Source of the DNA: Oscillospiraceae bacterium
GTDB taxonomy: Bacteria > Bacillota > Clostridia > Oscillospirales > UBA929
NCBI GenBank assembly: GCA_009777435.1
Contig: WRLW01000015.1
Location: 1 to 14,321, forward strand
Reading direction: 5' to 3'
DNA: 14,321 nucleotides
Shown here: positions 1-6,851 of the stretch, piece after piece
Layout of the letters: every line of letters starts with the position of its first letter
Numbering within the stretch: the stretch's first letter is position 1
Translations under genes and position numbers: made by a program
Notes under the pieces: generated by a model
What the model was told of the DNA's origin: nothing
What the model saw: the letters and a program-made list of their open reading frames with translations, nothing else
Database searches by the model: none

Positions 1-1
1 C

Positions 2-949
2 CTTAGATTTTCGGCAATCTCCATGCCGTTTATGGCCATATCCTCAACCGTGGGCGGCATCATGCGCGCGGTGGGCGAGGTGCGCCTGCCCATGTTCGGC
101 GGTCTGGCGTCCAATCTGGTAAACGTCGGGGTGACAGCCGCCGCCATATACGCGCTCGACATGGGCGTGGCCGGCGCGGGCGTGGGTATGCTGGCGTCGC
201 GCGCCGTGCCGGCGGCCATACTGCTGTTGCTGCTGCAAAGGGGGCACGGCCCGCTGTCGCATCTGCGCCTTGGGCCGAGGGTCAGTATGGCGGCCATGAG
301 ACCGGTGCTGCGCATCGCCGTGCCGGCCGGCGTGGACTCTTTGATATTCAACGGCTGCAAGCTGCTGGTGCAGGTGTTCATGGCCAATATGGGCACGGAC
401 ACGCTGGCCGCCAACGCCGTTTTGAGCAATGTTTCGGCCTTTGTCACGCTGCCGGGCGTCGCTATGGGCGTATTGGCCGTTTCGCTGTCGGGATACTCTT
501 ATGGAAGCGGCGACCGCGCCGGGGCGCGCGAAACAGCGCTCAAGCTGACCCTGCTGGGCTGTCTGCTCAATTTGGCCGCCGCCGCCGTTATGTTCGCGCT
601 GCTGAATCCGGTCATCACCATTTTCTCGCCGACGGACGCCGCGTATAAGATGATCTATAACTGTATGCTGATGTTCGTGGTGGTCTGCCCGCCGCTTTGG
701 AGCTTCGCGTTTGTGCTGCCAAGCTCTCTGCGCGCGATGGATATGGCGCGGTATACCATGATAGTGTCGGCCGGGAGCATGGTGCTGCTGCGCCTGTTCT
801 GCGCGTGGGTGCTGGGCGTGTATCTGGGATACGGCCTTTATGGTATCTGGATCGCCATGTTCTTGGATTGGGTCGGGCGCGGCGTGTTTTTCATGCTGCC
901 CATGCTGCGCAAAAAAGCGGGAGGCGCCCGCTTTAGCCCGGGCGCCTGA
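2..949 (+). CDS. MATE family efflux transporter, 5' partial
   Basis: This is a multidrug and toxin extrusion (MATE) family inner-membrane antiporter, which exports cationic drugs or metabolites in exchange for H+ or Na+. The frame is open to the left edge of the window (first full codon at base 2), so the ATG at 23 is probably internal. About 315 residues are visible, against roughly 450 for the family, so the N-terminal third is missing. The visible part has many hydrophobic helices. It also has MATE-like features: a GGIMRAVGEVR stretch just after the edge, then VPAGVDSLIFNGCKLLVQVF, the usual start of the second MatE half. The protein ends in a short basic and glycine-rich tail. The substrate cannot be inferred. 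The last codons form a perfect hairpin that overlaps the stop codon. Family assignment is confident; the position of the true start is unknown. Confidence 0.88.
   Translation, partial: LRFSAISMPFMAISSTVGGIMRAVGEVRLPMFGGLASNLVNVGVTAAAIYALDMGVAGAGVGMLASRAVPAAILLLLLQRGHGPLSHLRLGPRVSMAAMRPVLRIAVPAGVDSLIFNGCKLLVQVFMANMGTDTLAANAVLSNVSAFVTLPGVAMGVLAVSLSGYSYGSGDRAGARETALKLTLLGCLLNLAAAAVMFALLNPVITIFSPTDAAYKMIYNCMLMFVVVCPPLWSFAFVLPSSLRAMDMARYTMIVSAGSMVLLRLFCAWVLGVYLGYGLYGIWIAMFLDWVGRGVFFMLPMLRKKAGGARFSPGA
922..947 (+). other. Perfect 9-bp GC-rich hairpin at the end of the MATE gene
   Basis: AGGCGCCCG (922-930) is the exact reverse complement of CGGGCGCCT (939-947), with an 8-nt loop. The second arm runs into the TGA stop codon (947-949). 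No T-run follows, so it does not look like a standard intrinsic terminator. It could still protect the mRNA 3' end or act as a weak terminator. Confidence 0.45.
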
Positions 950-1103
950 GGTACGATATAAACGTTAGGCGGGATTGTAAATTTTATGATCAAGCTTTCC
1001 GCGCGGCGCGGCGTTTTTCGCGCGCCCGGCTTTGGCCGTCCGCGGGAAGCCCGCGTTTGGAAGAAGCCTGCTTCTTTTAAGCTTTCACCGAGGGGCGTTG
1101 CTG

Positions 1104-1586
1104 ATGACCAGAATATTCTACGAGTCTATGATAAAGGACTCGTTTCCAGAGCTGCAGTGGCTGCGCGTCTGCACTACGGAAGCTTATACCGCCACCGTAT
1201 ACGCCTGCGACGCGAACCTGCATCTGACGGAGCGGACGCGCCGGAAGCTGCACGGCTTCCTTCAGGCCAACGGCATGGTGTCGTGTACATATAAAGTAAA
1301 GCATTATTTTGACATGCAAAAAGACCTCGTGTTCCCGGCGGGCGAGCTGCCGTCGGCCGTCAGGGTGATCGCGCAGAAGGGCTATGTGACCGCCAAGGGC
1401 GTCAGGATGGGCATCGAGCTGGCCTTTCCCAACATTGACCCGAACAGTATAACGGTGGACAAAAACGCCGTGCTGTTCACGCTGAAAAGCGGCGCGTCGC
1501 TGCCGCCCGGCGCGAGCGGCCAGCTTGAGCTGCTGCTGGGTGAGATACTGCCCGTCGGCTCGGTGGCGAAGGTTACGGGCGCGTGA
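1104..1586 (+). CDS. Hypothetical protein, 160 residues
   Basis: I do not recognise this family. The ATG at 1104 is chosen because AGGGG at 1091-1095 sits 8 nt upstream. The frame is also open further upstream to a TTG at 1032, but that extension has no good ribosome-binding site. The 160-residue product has no signal peptide and no membrane segment, so it is probably cytoplasmic. It starts with an aromatic and acidic segment (MTRIFYESMIKDSF), has two separated cysteines near residues 23 and 35, and has a basic stretch RTRRKLH near 44-50. The second half is beta-rich in appearance, with a hydrophobic, proline-containing C-terminus. Codon use matches the high-GC neighbours, which supports a real gene. 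The 154 nt upstream contain a short hairpin (CGCGGG 1041-1046 with CCCGCG 1050-1055) and no convincing promoter. It ends at a strong terminator shared with yebC. Confidence 0.7.
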   Translation: MTRIFYESMIKDSFPELQWLRVCTTEAYTATVYACDANLHLTERTRRKLHGFLQANGMVSCTYKVKHYFDMQKDLVFPAGELPSAVRVIAQKGYVTAKGVRMGIELAFPNIDPNSITVDKNAVLFTLKSGASLPPGASGQLELLLGEILPVGSVAKVTGA

Positions 1587-1613
1587 CACGCGGAGCGGCC
1601 CGCCATAAGGCAT

Positions 1614-1644
1614 AAAAAAAGGTTCGGCCTCCCCGAACCTTTTT
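1614..1644. terminator. Bidirectional intrinsic terminator
   Basis: GGTTCGG (1621-1627) pairs with CCGAACC (1633-1639) across a 5-nt loop. Seven As precede the stem (1614-1620) and five Ts follow it (1640-1644), so each strand reads a GC-rich stem plus a U-run. It lies between two convergent genes, the + strand hypothetical gene and the - strand yebC, and probably ends transcription of both. Confidence 0.9.
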
Positions 1645-1646
1645 CG

Positions 1647-2369
1647 CTACGCTTCCCAGTTGTGCCAGACGCTCTGCACGTCGTCGTTGTCCTCTAACAG
1701 TTCGAGCAGCTTCTCGAATTTTTTCACGTCGTCCGGGTCGCTGAGCGCGACGCGGTTTTGGGGCACCATCTCTATCTCGGCGCTCAAAAAGACATAGGCG
1801 AGCTTTTCGAGAGCGTCGCGCACAGCGCCGAAATCCTCGGGCGCCGTGATGATCTCAAAAACGCCGTCGCTGGCCGAGAAATCCTCAGCCCCGTATTCCA
1901 GAGCCGCCTCGAGCGCGCCGTCCTCGTCGCGCCCCTCGGCGTCGGCTATAAGTACCCCCTTGCGGTCAAACGACCACGACACGCATCCCGACGCGCCCAA
2001 ATTGCCGCCGTATTTGTCAAAATAGTGGCGCACGTCCGACGCCGTGCGGTTGCGGTTGTCCGTCATGGCCTCCACGATTACCGCCACGCCCGACGGCCCG
2101 TAGCCCTCGTATGTGACGCGCTCGTAGTTGTCGCCGCCCGACGAGCCGGCCGCGCGCTCGATAACGCGCTTTACGTTGTCGGCGGGCACGTTGCCGGCCC
2201 GCGCCTTGGCTATGGCGTCGCGCAGGCGCGAATTGCCGCTCGGGTCGGGGCCGCCCTCGCGCACCGCCACGATGATCTCGCGGCTAAGCTTGGTGAACAG
2301 CTTGGCGCGCTGCGCGTCGGTCTTGCCCTTCTTGTGCAGGATATTCTTCCATTTTGAATGTCCGGCCAT
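1647..2369 (-). CDS. yebC: YebC/PmpR/TACO1 family protein
   Basis: This 240-residue protein has the normal family length and the hallmark N-terminus MAGHSKWKNI followed by HKKGKTDAQRAKLFTKLSREI. GNSRLRDAIAKAR, NVPADNVKRVIERA, YEGYGPSGVAVIVEA and TDNRNRTASDVR follow, all diagnostic of YebC. Members were annotated as transcriptional regulators (PmpR). The mitochondrial homologue TACO1 and more recent bacterial work point to a ribosome-linked role in translating proline-rich stretches. The ATG at 2369 is preceded by GGGGG 8 nt upstream. It is the last gene of the rplU-prp-rpmA-obg group, 32 nt after obg, which fits a translation role. An intrinsic terminator follows the stop codon directly. Confidence 0.95.
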   Translation of the reverse strand: MAGHSKWKNILHKKGKTDAQRAKLFTKLSREIIVAVREGGPDPSGNSRLRDAIAKARAGNVPADNVKRVIERAAGSSGGDNYERVTYEGYGPSGVAVIVEAMTDNRNRTASDVRHYFDKYGGNLGASGCVSWSFDRKGVLIADAEGRDEDGALEAALEYGAEDFSASDGVFEIITAPEDFGAVRDALEKLAYVFLSAEIEMVPQNRVALSDPDDVKKFEKLLELLEDNDDVQSVWHNWEA

Positions 2370-2401
2370 AATTTTAACCCCCTATATAAACCCGCCGGCC
2401 G

Positions 2402-3667
2402 TTACGGCACATACTCAAACTCCAGGTCAAACATACGAACCGTGTCGCCCTCCTCCGCGCCGCGCGCCTCAAGCAGGTCGAAAACCCCGGCGCGGCGCAG
2501 CGCGCGGTCGAAAAAGCGCATGGACTCATGGTCGTCGAAGCGCACGTCGCGCATAACGCGCTCTAACCACGCGCCCTCAACCACCCAAACGGCGTCGCCG
2601 CCGCGCGTCACGGTGAAGTCGCGTTCGGGAGACGGCTCCCTCTCAGGCACGTAGTCAGGCGTGAACACGGCCACGGGCGGCAGCTTGTCAAGCATGGCCG
2701 CCGCAGCGCCCGCCAGCGCCTCCACGCCCAAGCGCGCGGCGGCGGAGACCGCCATCACGGCGCGCGGCGCGCAATGGGCCGTCAGCCTGTCTAAAATATC
2801 CCCGTCCGGCCAGATATCGCGCTTGTTGGCCACCACGATTTGCGGCCGCGCCGCTAATTCGGGGGAATAGCGGGCAAGCTCCTCGTTTATGGCGTCGTAG
2901 CTTTCGAGCGGGTCGCGGCCCTCAAGCCCCGACGCGTCTATCACATGCAGCAGCAGGCGGCAGCGGTCAACATGCCGCAGAAAATCATGCCCCAGCCCCG
3001 CGCCGCCGGACGCGCCCTCAATAAGCCCGGGGATGTCCGCCGCCACAAACGAGCGCCGGTCGTCCACGCGCACCATGCCCAAATTGGGCGACAGCGTGGT
3101 AAACGGGTAGCCGGCCACCTTGGGGCGCGCCGCCGATATGGCCGACAGCAGCGAGCTTTTGCCGGCGTTTGGGAAGCCCACTAACCCAACGTCGGCCAGC
3201 AGTTTAAGCTCAAGGGCGGCGCTTACGGTCAGACCGTCCTGCCCGGACTTGGCGAAACGCGGCGCCTGACGCGTGGGAGTGGCGAAACGGCGGTTGCCCC
3301 ATCCGCCGCGCCCGCCGCCGAGCAGCAGGAACGGCTCGGGGCCGGACGCGTCGTGGAGCAGGCGTCCGGTGCCGGCGTCCTTTATCAGCGTGCCGCGCGG
3401 CACCCTTATGGTCAGATCCGCGCCGTCCTTGCCCGTCCGGCCGCGCGAGCCGCCGTCGGCGCCGTTTTGGGCGGCGTATTCGCGCTTGTACCGAAAATCC
3501 ATCAGCGTGGACAGATTGTCGTCGGCCTGGATATACACGCTGCCGCCGCGCCCGCCGTCGCCGCCGTCGGGGCCGCCCGCGGACACATATTTCTCGCGGT
3601 GGAACGATACCGAGCCGTTGCCGCCGCGCCCTGACGAAAGCGTTATTTCCGCGACATCAATAAACAT
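2402..3667 (-). CDS. obg: GTPase Obg (CgtA)
   Basis: Obg is an essential GTPase that binds the 50S subunit late in assembly and links it to the stringent response. The 421 residues show all three expected domains. The glycine-rich Obg fold covers about 1-158 (GGPDGGDGGRGG at 31-42). The GTPase domain has G1 GFPNAGKSS (164-172), switch I YPFTTLSPNLG (187-197), G3 DIPGLIEG (211-218), G4 NKRD (281-284) and G5 SAA (308-310). A C-terminal OCT domain runs from about 345 to the end, closing with DLEFEYVP. The ATG at 3667 has GGGGAG just upstream. It follows rpmA after a 65-nt gap that contains a 9-bp hairpin, and precedes yebC. The order rplU-prp-rpmA-obg is the standard Bacillota arrangement. Confidence 0.97.
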   Translation of the reverse strand: MFIDVAEITLSSGRGGNGSVSFHREKYVSAGGPDGGDGGRGGSVYIQADDNLSTLMDFRYKREYAAQNGADGGSRGRTGKDGADLTIRVPRGTLIKDAGTGRLLHDASGPEPFLLLGGGRGGWGNRRFATPTRQAPRFAKSGQDGLTVSAALELKLLADVGLVGFPNAGKSSLLSAISAARPKVAGYPFTTLSPNLGMVRVDDRRSFVAADIPGLIEGASGGAGLGHDFLRHVDRCRLLLHVIDASGLEGRDPLESYDAINEELARYSPELAARPQIVVANKRDIWPDGDILDRLTAHCAPRAVMAVSAAARLGVEALAGAAAAMLDKLPPVAVFTPDYVPEREPSPERDFTVTRGGDAVWVVEGAWLERVMRDVRFDDHESMRFFDRALRRAGVFDLLEARGAEEGDTVRMFDLEFEYVP

Positions 3668-3689
3668 GGTCTCTCCCCGGAATGATTTT

Positions 3690-3712
3690 CAGGGGCGCGA
3701 TCAGCGCCCCTG
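3690..3712. other. Perfect 9-bp intergenic hairpin between rpmA and obg
   Basis: CAGGGGCGC (3690-3698) and GCGCCCCTG (3704-3712) form a perfect stem with a 5-nt loop. In the direction of the operon (- strand) it is followed by AAAATC, so it is not a classical terminator there. Read on the + strand it is followed by GG and five Ts (3715-3719), which resembles one. In the operon mRNA it could be a processing site, a pause, or a partial attenuator that sets the rpmA to obg ratio. Confidence 0.5.
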
Positions 3713-3732
3713 GGTTTTTCTATAGAGCCGGT

Positions 3733-4014
3733 TTACTCCGGGGCGTATACCGAAACCTGCTTGCGGTCGCGGCCCTTGCGCTCAAAGCGCACGCGGCCGT
3801 CCGACAGCGCGTAAAGCGTGTCGTCCTTGCCGCGCCCCACGTTGACGCCCGGATGTATCTTTGTCCCGCGCTGGCGCACGAGGATGCTGCCGGCCAAAAC
3901 GGCCTGACCGTCGGCCCTCTTGGGGCCAAGGCGCTTGGATTCGGAGTCGCGCCCGTTGCGCGAGGAGCCGACGCCCTTCTTGTGGGCGAAAAATTGCAAT
4001 CCGATATAAAGCAT
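3733..4014 (-). CDS. rpmA: 50S ribosomal protein L27 with cleavable N-terminal extension
   Basis: L27 lies near the peptidyl transferase centre, where its N-terminus contacts tRNA. The 93-residue product starts MLYIGLQFF-AHKKG. The nine-residue extension ending in FF is the form found in Bacillota, where Prp removes it to expose the mature AHKKG end. The body carries the typical SSRNGRDSESKRLG and RQRGTKIHPGVNVGRGKDDTL stretches. The ATG at 4014 is preferred because AAAGGA lies 9 nt upstream. An in-frame TTG at 4032 would add six residues but would overlap that site. The gene sits 38 nt downstream of prp, its own processing protease, and upstream of obg. Confidence 0.97.
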   Translation of the reverse strand: MLYIGLQFFAHKKGVGSSRNGRDSESKRLGPKRADGQAVLAGSILVRQRGTKIHPGVNVGRGKDDTLYALSDGRVRFERKGRDRKQVSVYAPE

Positions 4015-4052
4015 AGTTCCCGATCCTTTCAAATCACGGCGATCTGTCCGCG

Positions 4053-4406
4053 TTAATTCAAGTTTGCCGCTTCGTATAAAACCGACACATGCCCGGGGTA
4101 CTCGAGGGCAAGCTGTTCGGCGTACCGCGCGAAGCCCGCCAGCACCGCCTGCGCGCCCTCGGCGCGCGAACCGCCGTCCGGCAGCTCTATCCTGACGCGC
4201 GCCGCCCGCGGCTCCGCTTCCGTCCGGGCGCCAGCGCCCATGACGTCATTCAGTATACATTCGGTGAGCCTGACGGCGCCGGTCACGGCCGCGCACACGA
4301 TATCATGTCCTTGCTCCGCGTGGCCCGAGTGCCCTGAAACCTGTATGCCCGCGAACGGCGCGCCGTCGCGCGCGGGGCCGCCGCGCAGCATCAGAACCGT
4401 GGTCAC
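4053..4406 (-). CDS. prp: Ribosomal-processing cysteine protease Prp
   Basis: Prp cleaves the N-terminal extension of L27 in Bacillota. The 117-residue product carries the family core GHSGHAEQGHDIVCAAV, with the expected catalytic pair His26 and Cys38. These are 12 residues apart, the same spacing as His22/Cys34 known for Staphylococcus aureus Prp. The start is a GTG at 4406 that overlaps the TGA of rplU (GTGA), so translation is probably coupled. It lies between rplU and rpmA, the conserved position. Its N-terminus is slightly longer than in S. aureus, and there is a small acidic/alanine-rich loop near residues 57-70. The L27 start in this window carries the matching substrate sequence LQFF-A. 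Confidence 0.95.
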   Translation of the reverse strand: MTTVLMLRGGPARDGAPFAGIQVSGHSGHAEQGHDIVCAAVTGAVRLTECILNDVMGAGARTEAEPRAARVRIELPDGGSRAEGAQAVLAGFARYAEQLALEYPGHVSVLYEAANLN

Positions 4407-4735
4407 GGCCCGACTACGGCTATGGAGCTGATCTGAATCTTTGTGTATGGCTGGCGGTGCCCGCTGAGAACGCGGTAATTTTTCTTTGCCTTGTATTTGA
4501 AAACCTTGATTTTCTTGTTTTTGCCGTTCTTGAGAACTGTTCCGCTTACCTCGACGCCCTTGACCGGGTTGCCGGTCTTGATCTTGTCCTTGCCAAAGAC
4601 GGCCAGAACGTCGGTGAAAACAATGGTTTCACCCTCCGCCTTGTCGAGCTTTTCGACAAAAATAACGTCGCCCTGTGAAACTCTGTACTGCTTGCCGCCG
4701 GTCTTAATGACGGCGTGTTCGATTGCCGTAGACAC
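4403..4735 (-). CDS. rplU: 50S ribosomal protein L21
   Basis: L21 is a 23S rRNA-binding protein of the large subunit. The 110 residues include the signature HAVIKTGGKQYRVSQGD near the start and KVFKYKAKKNYRVLSGHRQPYTKIQI near the end. The start is a GTG at 4735, with GAGGTG (complement of 4741-4746) 5 nt upstream. This gives a short extra MSTAIE before the usual L21 N-terminus, and no closer start codon is available. It is the first gene of the rplU-prp-rpmA-obg-yebC unit. It is preceded by a strong promoter and a leader of about 155 nt with several hairpins, which suggests control at the mRNA level. Confidence 0.97.
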   Translation of the reverse strand: MSTAIEHAVIKTGGKQYRVSQGDVIFVEKLDKAEGETIVFTDVLAVFGKDKIKTGNPVKGVEVSGTVLKNGKNKKIKVFKYKAKKNYRVLSGHRQPYTKIQISSIAVVGP

Positions 4736-4892
4736 AATGTCACCTCATAAGGGGCCGATGGCCCCAAAAGTCTCGCTCCGCCGGGCGGCGCTTAGCGCTC
4801 TTTCCACGGCGCGCGCGCGATACGCGCGCGGCCCAAGCCCGGTATATCCGCGCCGCCATGTTTCAGGCCGGCGCGACCGTTACGGAAGCGGC
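4736..4892 (-). promoter_or_regulatory. Structured 5' leader of the rplU operon (possible L21 leader)
   Basis: From the predicted transcription start near 4892 to the GTG at 4735 the mRNA has about 155 untranslated nucleotides and no convincing ORF. It contains an 8-bp CGCGCGCG stem with an ATA loop on the + strand (4812-4830). A GC-rich cluster lies at about 4778-4798. A perfect GGGGCC/GGCCCC hairpin (4751-4765) ends 4 nt before the Shine-Dalgarno site. L21 leaders are a known autoregulatory RNA class in Gram-positive bacteria. I cannot confirm from sequence alone that this matches that family. Confidence 0.5.
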
Positions 4893-4898
4893 TTTGAC

Positions 4899-4927
4899 AT
4901 TCTACAACACCACGCGCGTTTTGTCAA
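4899..4927 (-). promoter_or_regulatory. Sigma-A type promoter of the rplU operon
   Basis: On the - strand a perfect -35 TTGACA (complement of 4922-4927) is followed by exactly 17 nt and then TAGAAT (complement of 4899-4904), which matches the -10 consensus at five of six positions. The predicted start is near 4892. It lies only 25 nt beyond the stop codon of the upstream permease gene, and no strong terminator separates them. Confidence 0.85.
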
Positions 4928-4952
4928 TAGTACATTCGCGCAAAGCGCAAAA

Positions 4953-6125
4953 TCACTCCTCCTGCATTACTTCCTTCAGCGGAATCCGCCTGATCCTTTT
5001 CGCAAAGACGAGCATGAACAGTTCATACAGCAGCACGAAGGAAACCAGCGCTATGAAAAACGCCCGTATGTTAAAGCTGTAGTCGGGCGCAACCAGCACT
5101 TCGCCGTCATACACCAAGGAAATCATCATCAGCATAAGCCCGTGCTGATATGCCGTACCGAGGGCGAACCCTATATAGGTTACGGGGCGGTATCCGCTCA
5201 AAATCGCGCCGGAACACTCACGGTCGGAATAACCGAAAATCCTCAGCATGGCGATTGTTTTGCTGTTGCCCTTTATGATGGTCGTGACCGCGATAAGTAA
5301 AGTCGTGACTGCCAGCACAACCCCGATTCCCGCCATCATGACGGCCATCATCCGGCTGCTCCCCACTTCTTTTATGCTGAAAGACATTACCACAGTCGCG
5401 GCATAGCAAAAAGCGGCAAGCCCGATAAAGAAAACCAACGAAAAGCGGCTTTTTACAGTGCTTTGCCTCAAGTCCCGCAGGAAGGCCGTGCCCGCTGCTT
5501 TTGCTTGCCCCGTTATCCTGATTTTGGTATTGCCTTTACCGCGAATCAGCTCAAGCGGCGGGCGTTTAAGCTTTCGGCAGCCATAAAGGACTGCCAGCAG
5601 AGAAAACACAAGGGCGGGCATGATGACCATGAATAAAACTAAAACGGGGTTAAAATGCAAAGTCACGCCGGGCATCTCCCCGCCGCTCCTTACATCTTCG
5701 TACAGCGTAGGCATGAGGGTGAACGACAGGGCAAACCCTATTGCGGCCCCCATTAACACGCTCAGTCCGAATATCCAAAAGTTCTTTGCGATTTTGAAGC
5801 TTGAATAGCCCATTGCTTTCAATACGCCAAGCTCTGATTTATGCGCGTCGATGTAATGCTTGATATAGAAAAACAGCATGACAACCGTGGTCAATCCCAG
5901 CGCGCCGCCGGTCACGGCGCTGGTCATCCTTCCGCTGGAGACCATCGCGTCGTACCAGACCATTATTTCAGCGTCAGTTACCTTGTCTTTCTCACGCGCC
6001 AAGTCAATATTCATGTTGAGAAACAATGTGCAGACCAAAACCGCGCAAGCGCACATAATCACGATGCCCAGCAGCTTCGCGGCGTCCTTCGGGCGAATCA
6101 GCATCTCATCACCACCCGATCTCAT
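4953..6125 (-). CDS. ABC exporter permease with two FtsX-like halves
   Basis: This is the membrane subunit of a LolCDE/MacB-type ABC transporter. The 390-residue reading predicts eight membrane segments, at about 17-38, 68-88, 116-137, 160-182, 228-249, 259-284, 312-337 and 353-375. The two halves repeat a recognisable FtsX core: ELGVLKAMGYS (98-108) in the first and TIAMLRIFGYS (290-300) in the second. Each half ends with a proline-leucine motif, PPLELI and IPLKEV. The external loops are short, so the large periplasmic domain of MacB or BceB is absent. The ATG at 6125 overlaps the ATPase gene by 17 nt; an ATG at 6104, just after the ATPase stop, is equally plausible. GC (about 47-55% in sampled blocks) and isoleucine codon use differ from the flanking operons, which suggests acquisition. 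The substrate is unknown. Confidence 0.85.
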   Translation of the reverse strand: MRSGGDEMLIRPKDAAKLLGIVIMCACAVLVCTLFLNMNIDLAREKDKVTDAEIMVWYDAMVSSGRMTSAVTGGALGLTTVVMLFFYIKHYIDAHKSELGVLKAMGYSSFKIAKNFWIFGLSVLMGAAIGFALSFTLMPTLYEDVRSGGEMPGVTLHFNPVLVLFMVIMPALVFSLLAVLYGCRKLKRPPLELIRGKGNTKIRITGQAKAAGTAFLRDLRQSTVKSRFSLVFFIGLAAFCYAATVVMSFSIKEVGSSRMMAVMMAGIGVVLAVTTLLIAVTTIIKGNSKTIAMLRIFGYSDRECSGAILSGYRPVTYIGFALGTAYQHGLMLMMISLVYDGEVLVAPDYSFNIRAFFIALVSFVLLYELFMLVFAKRIRRIPLKEVMQEE

Positions 6126-6801
6126 AAGCGGTTTTCCGGCTGCCGTTGATACGGGTTTCCACGATGTTACCGCTGTTCATTCTGACCACCATGCCCGCCA
6201 TTTCCGCGATATTGGCGTTGTGCGTCACCATCACCATAGAAAAACCGAGTTCTTTTTGGAGTATGCAAATATAGTCGAGAATCTGCCGTCCGGTTTCCTC
6301 GTCCAGCGCGCCTGTCGGCTCGTCTAAGAACAGCACCTTCGGCTTCTTGGCCAGCGCCCTTGCGATGGATACCCGCTGCTGCTCCCCGCCGCTAAGCTCG
6401 GAGGGGAGCTTGCTCAGCTTGCCGCCCAGCCCGGCCGCCTCGATTATGCCGCGGTAGTCGCGGTTTCCGGCCAAGTCCGCGCCCATCTTGACGTTTTTGT
6501 CCACGTTCAGATTGGGGAGCAGATAATACTGCTGGAATATGAATCCGACCGTTTCTTTCCGAAACGCCGTCAGCTTCTCGTCGGACATGGCGGTGATGTC
6601 CGCGCCGCCGTACTTGACCGCCCCGCCGTCGGGGCGCTCCAAGCCGGACGCTATATGCAGAAGCGTTGACTTCCCCGAGCCAGACGCGCCAAGCAATACC
6701 GTGAAATCGCCGCTGCCTATGGCGAGCGACACGCCTTTTAACGCGGCGGTGGCGTTTTCACCGGAGCCATAGGATTTTGTGGCGTTAATTATCTCAATCA
6801 T
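6109..6801 (-). CDS. ABC transporter ATP-binding protein, LolD/MacB type
   Basis: This is the cytoplasmic ATPase that powers the permease encoded downstream. The 230 residues contain a full nucleotide-binding domain: Walker A GASGSGKST (38-46), Q-loop with Gln90 in FIFQQYYLLPNL, signature LSGGEQQR (136-143), Walker B VLFLDEP (156-162), D-loop TGALD and switch His194 in MVTHN. Length and motif order fit the LolD/MacB/FtsE group. The ATG at 6801 is chosen because family members begin at MIEI. The frame runs upstream to 6861, but that 20-residue extension is basic and unlike the family. A weak purine-rich site (GAGAG) precedes 6801. It ends inside the permease gene, so the two are surely co-translated. 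No neighbouring sensor kinase or peptide precursor reveals the substrate. Confidence 0.92.
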   Translation of the reverse strand: MIEIINATKSYGSGENATAALKGVSLAIGSGDFTVLLGASGSGKSTLLHIASGLERPDGGAVKYGGADITAMSDEKLTAFRKETVGFIFQQYYLLPNLNVDKNVKMGADLAGNRDYRGIIEAAGLGGKLSKLPSELSGGEQQRVSIARALAKKPKVLFLDEPTGALDEETGRQILDYICILQKELGFSMVMVTHNANIAEMAGMVVRMNSGNIVETRINGSRKTAYEIGW

Positions 6802-6851
6802 GGTTTTTTTCTCTCTTTCATAATGATACCTGCCGTAACCACAGCGAGGGT

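Noticed and set aside
980..990. TATGAT as a -10 element for the hypothetical gene at 1104
   Set aside because: The sequence 17 nt upstream (ACGTTA) does not resemble a -35 and there is no extended -10, so the promoter is not supported.
1758..2357. A 199-codon open frame on the + strand opposite yebC
   Set aside because: It lies entirely antisense to a clear YebC gene, is rich in Arg, Ala, Val and His as expected from a GC-rich complement, and has no family motif.
4920..4952. Possible terminator after the ABC permease gene
   Set aside because: Only a short GCGC/GCGC stem with a 3-nt loop and no U-run is present, so I do not call one. Read-through into the rplU promoter region is possible.
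4953..6125. The permease as a truncated or frameshifted MacB-type pseudogene
   Set aside because: The frame is intact, both FtsX cores are present and both halves end with matching motifs, so it reads as a complete compact permease.
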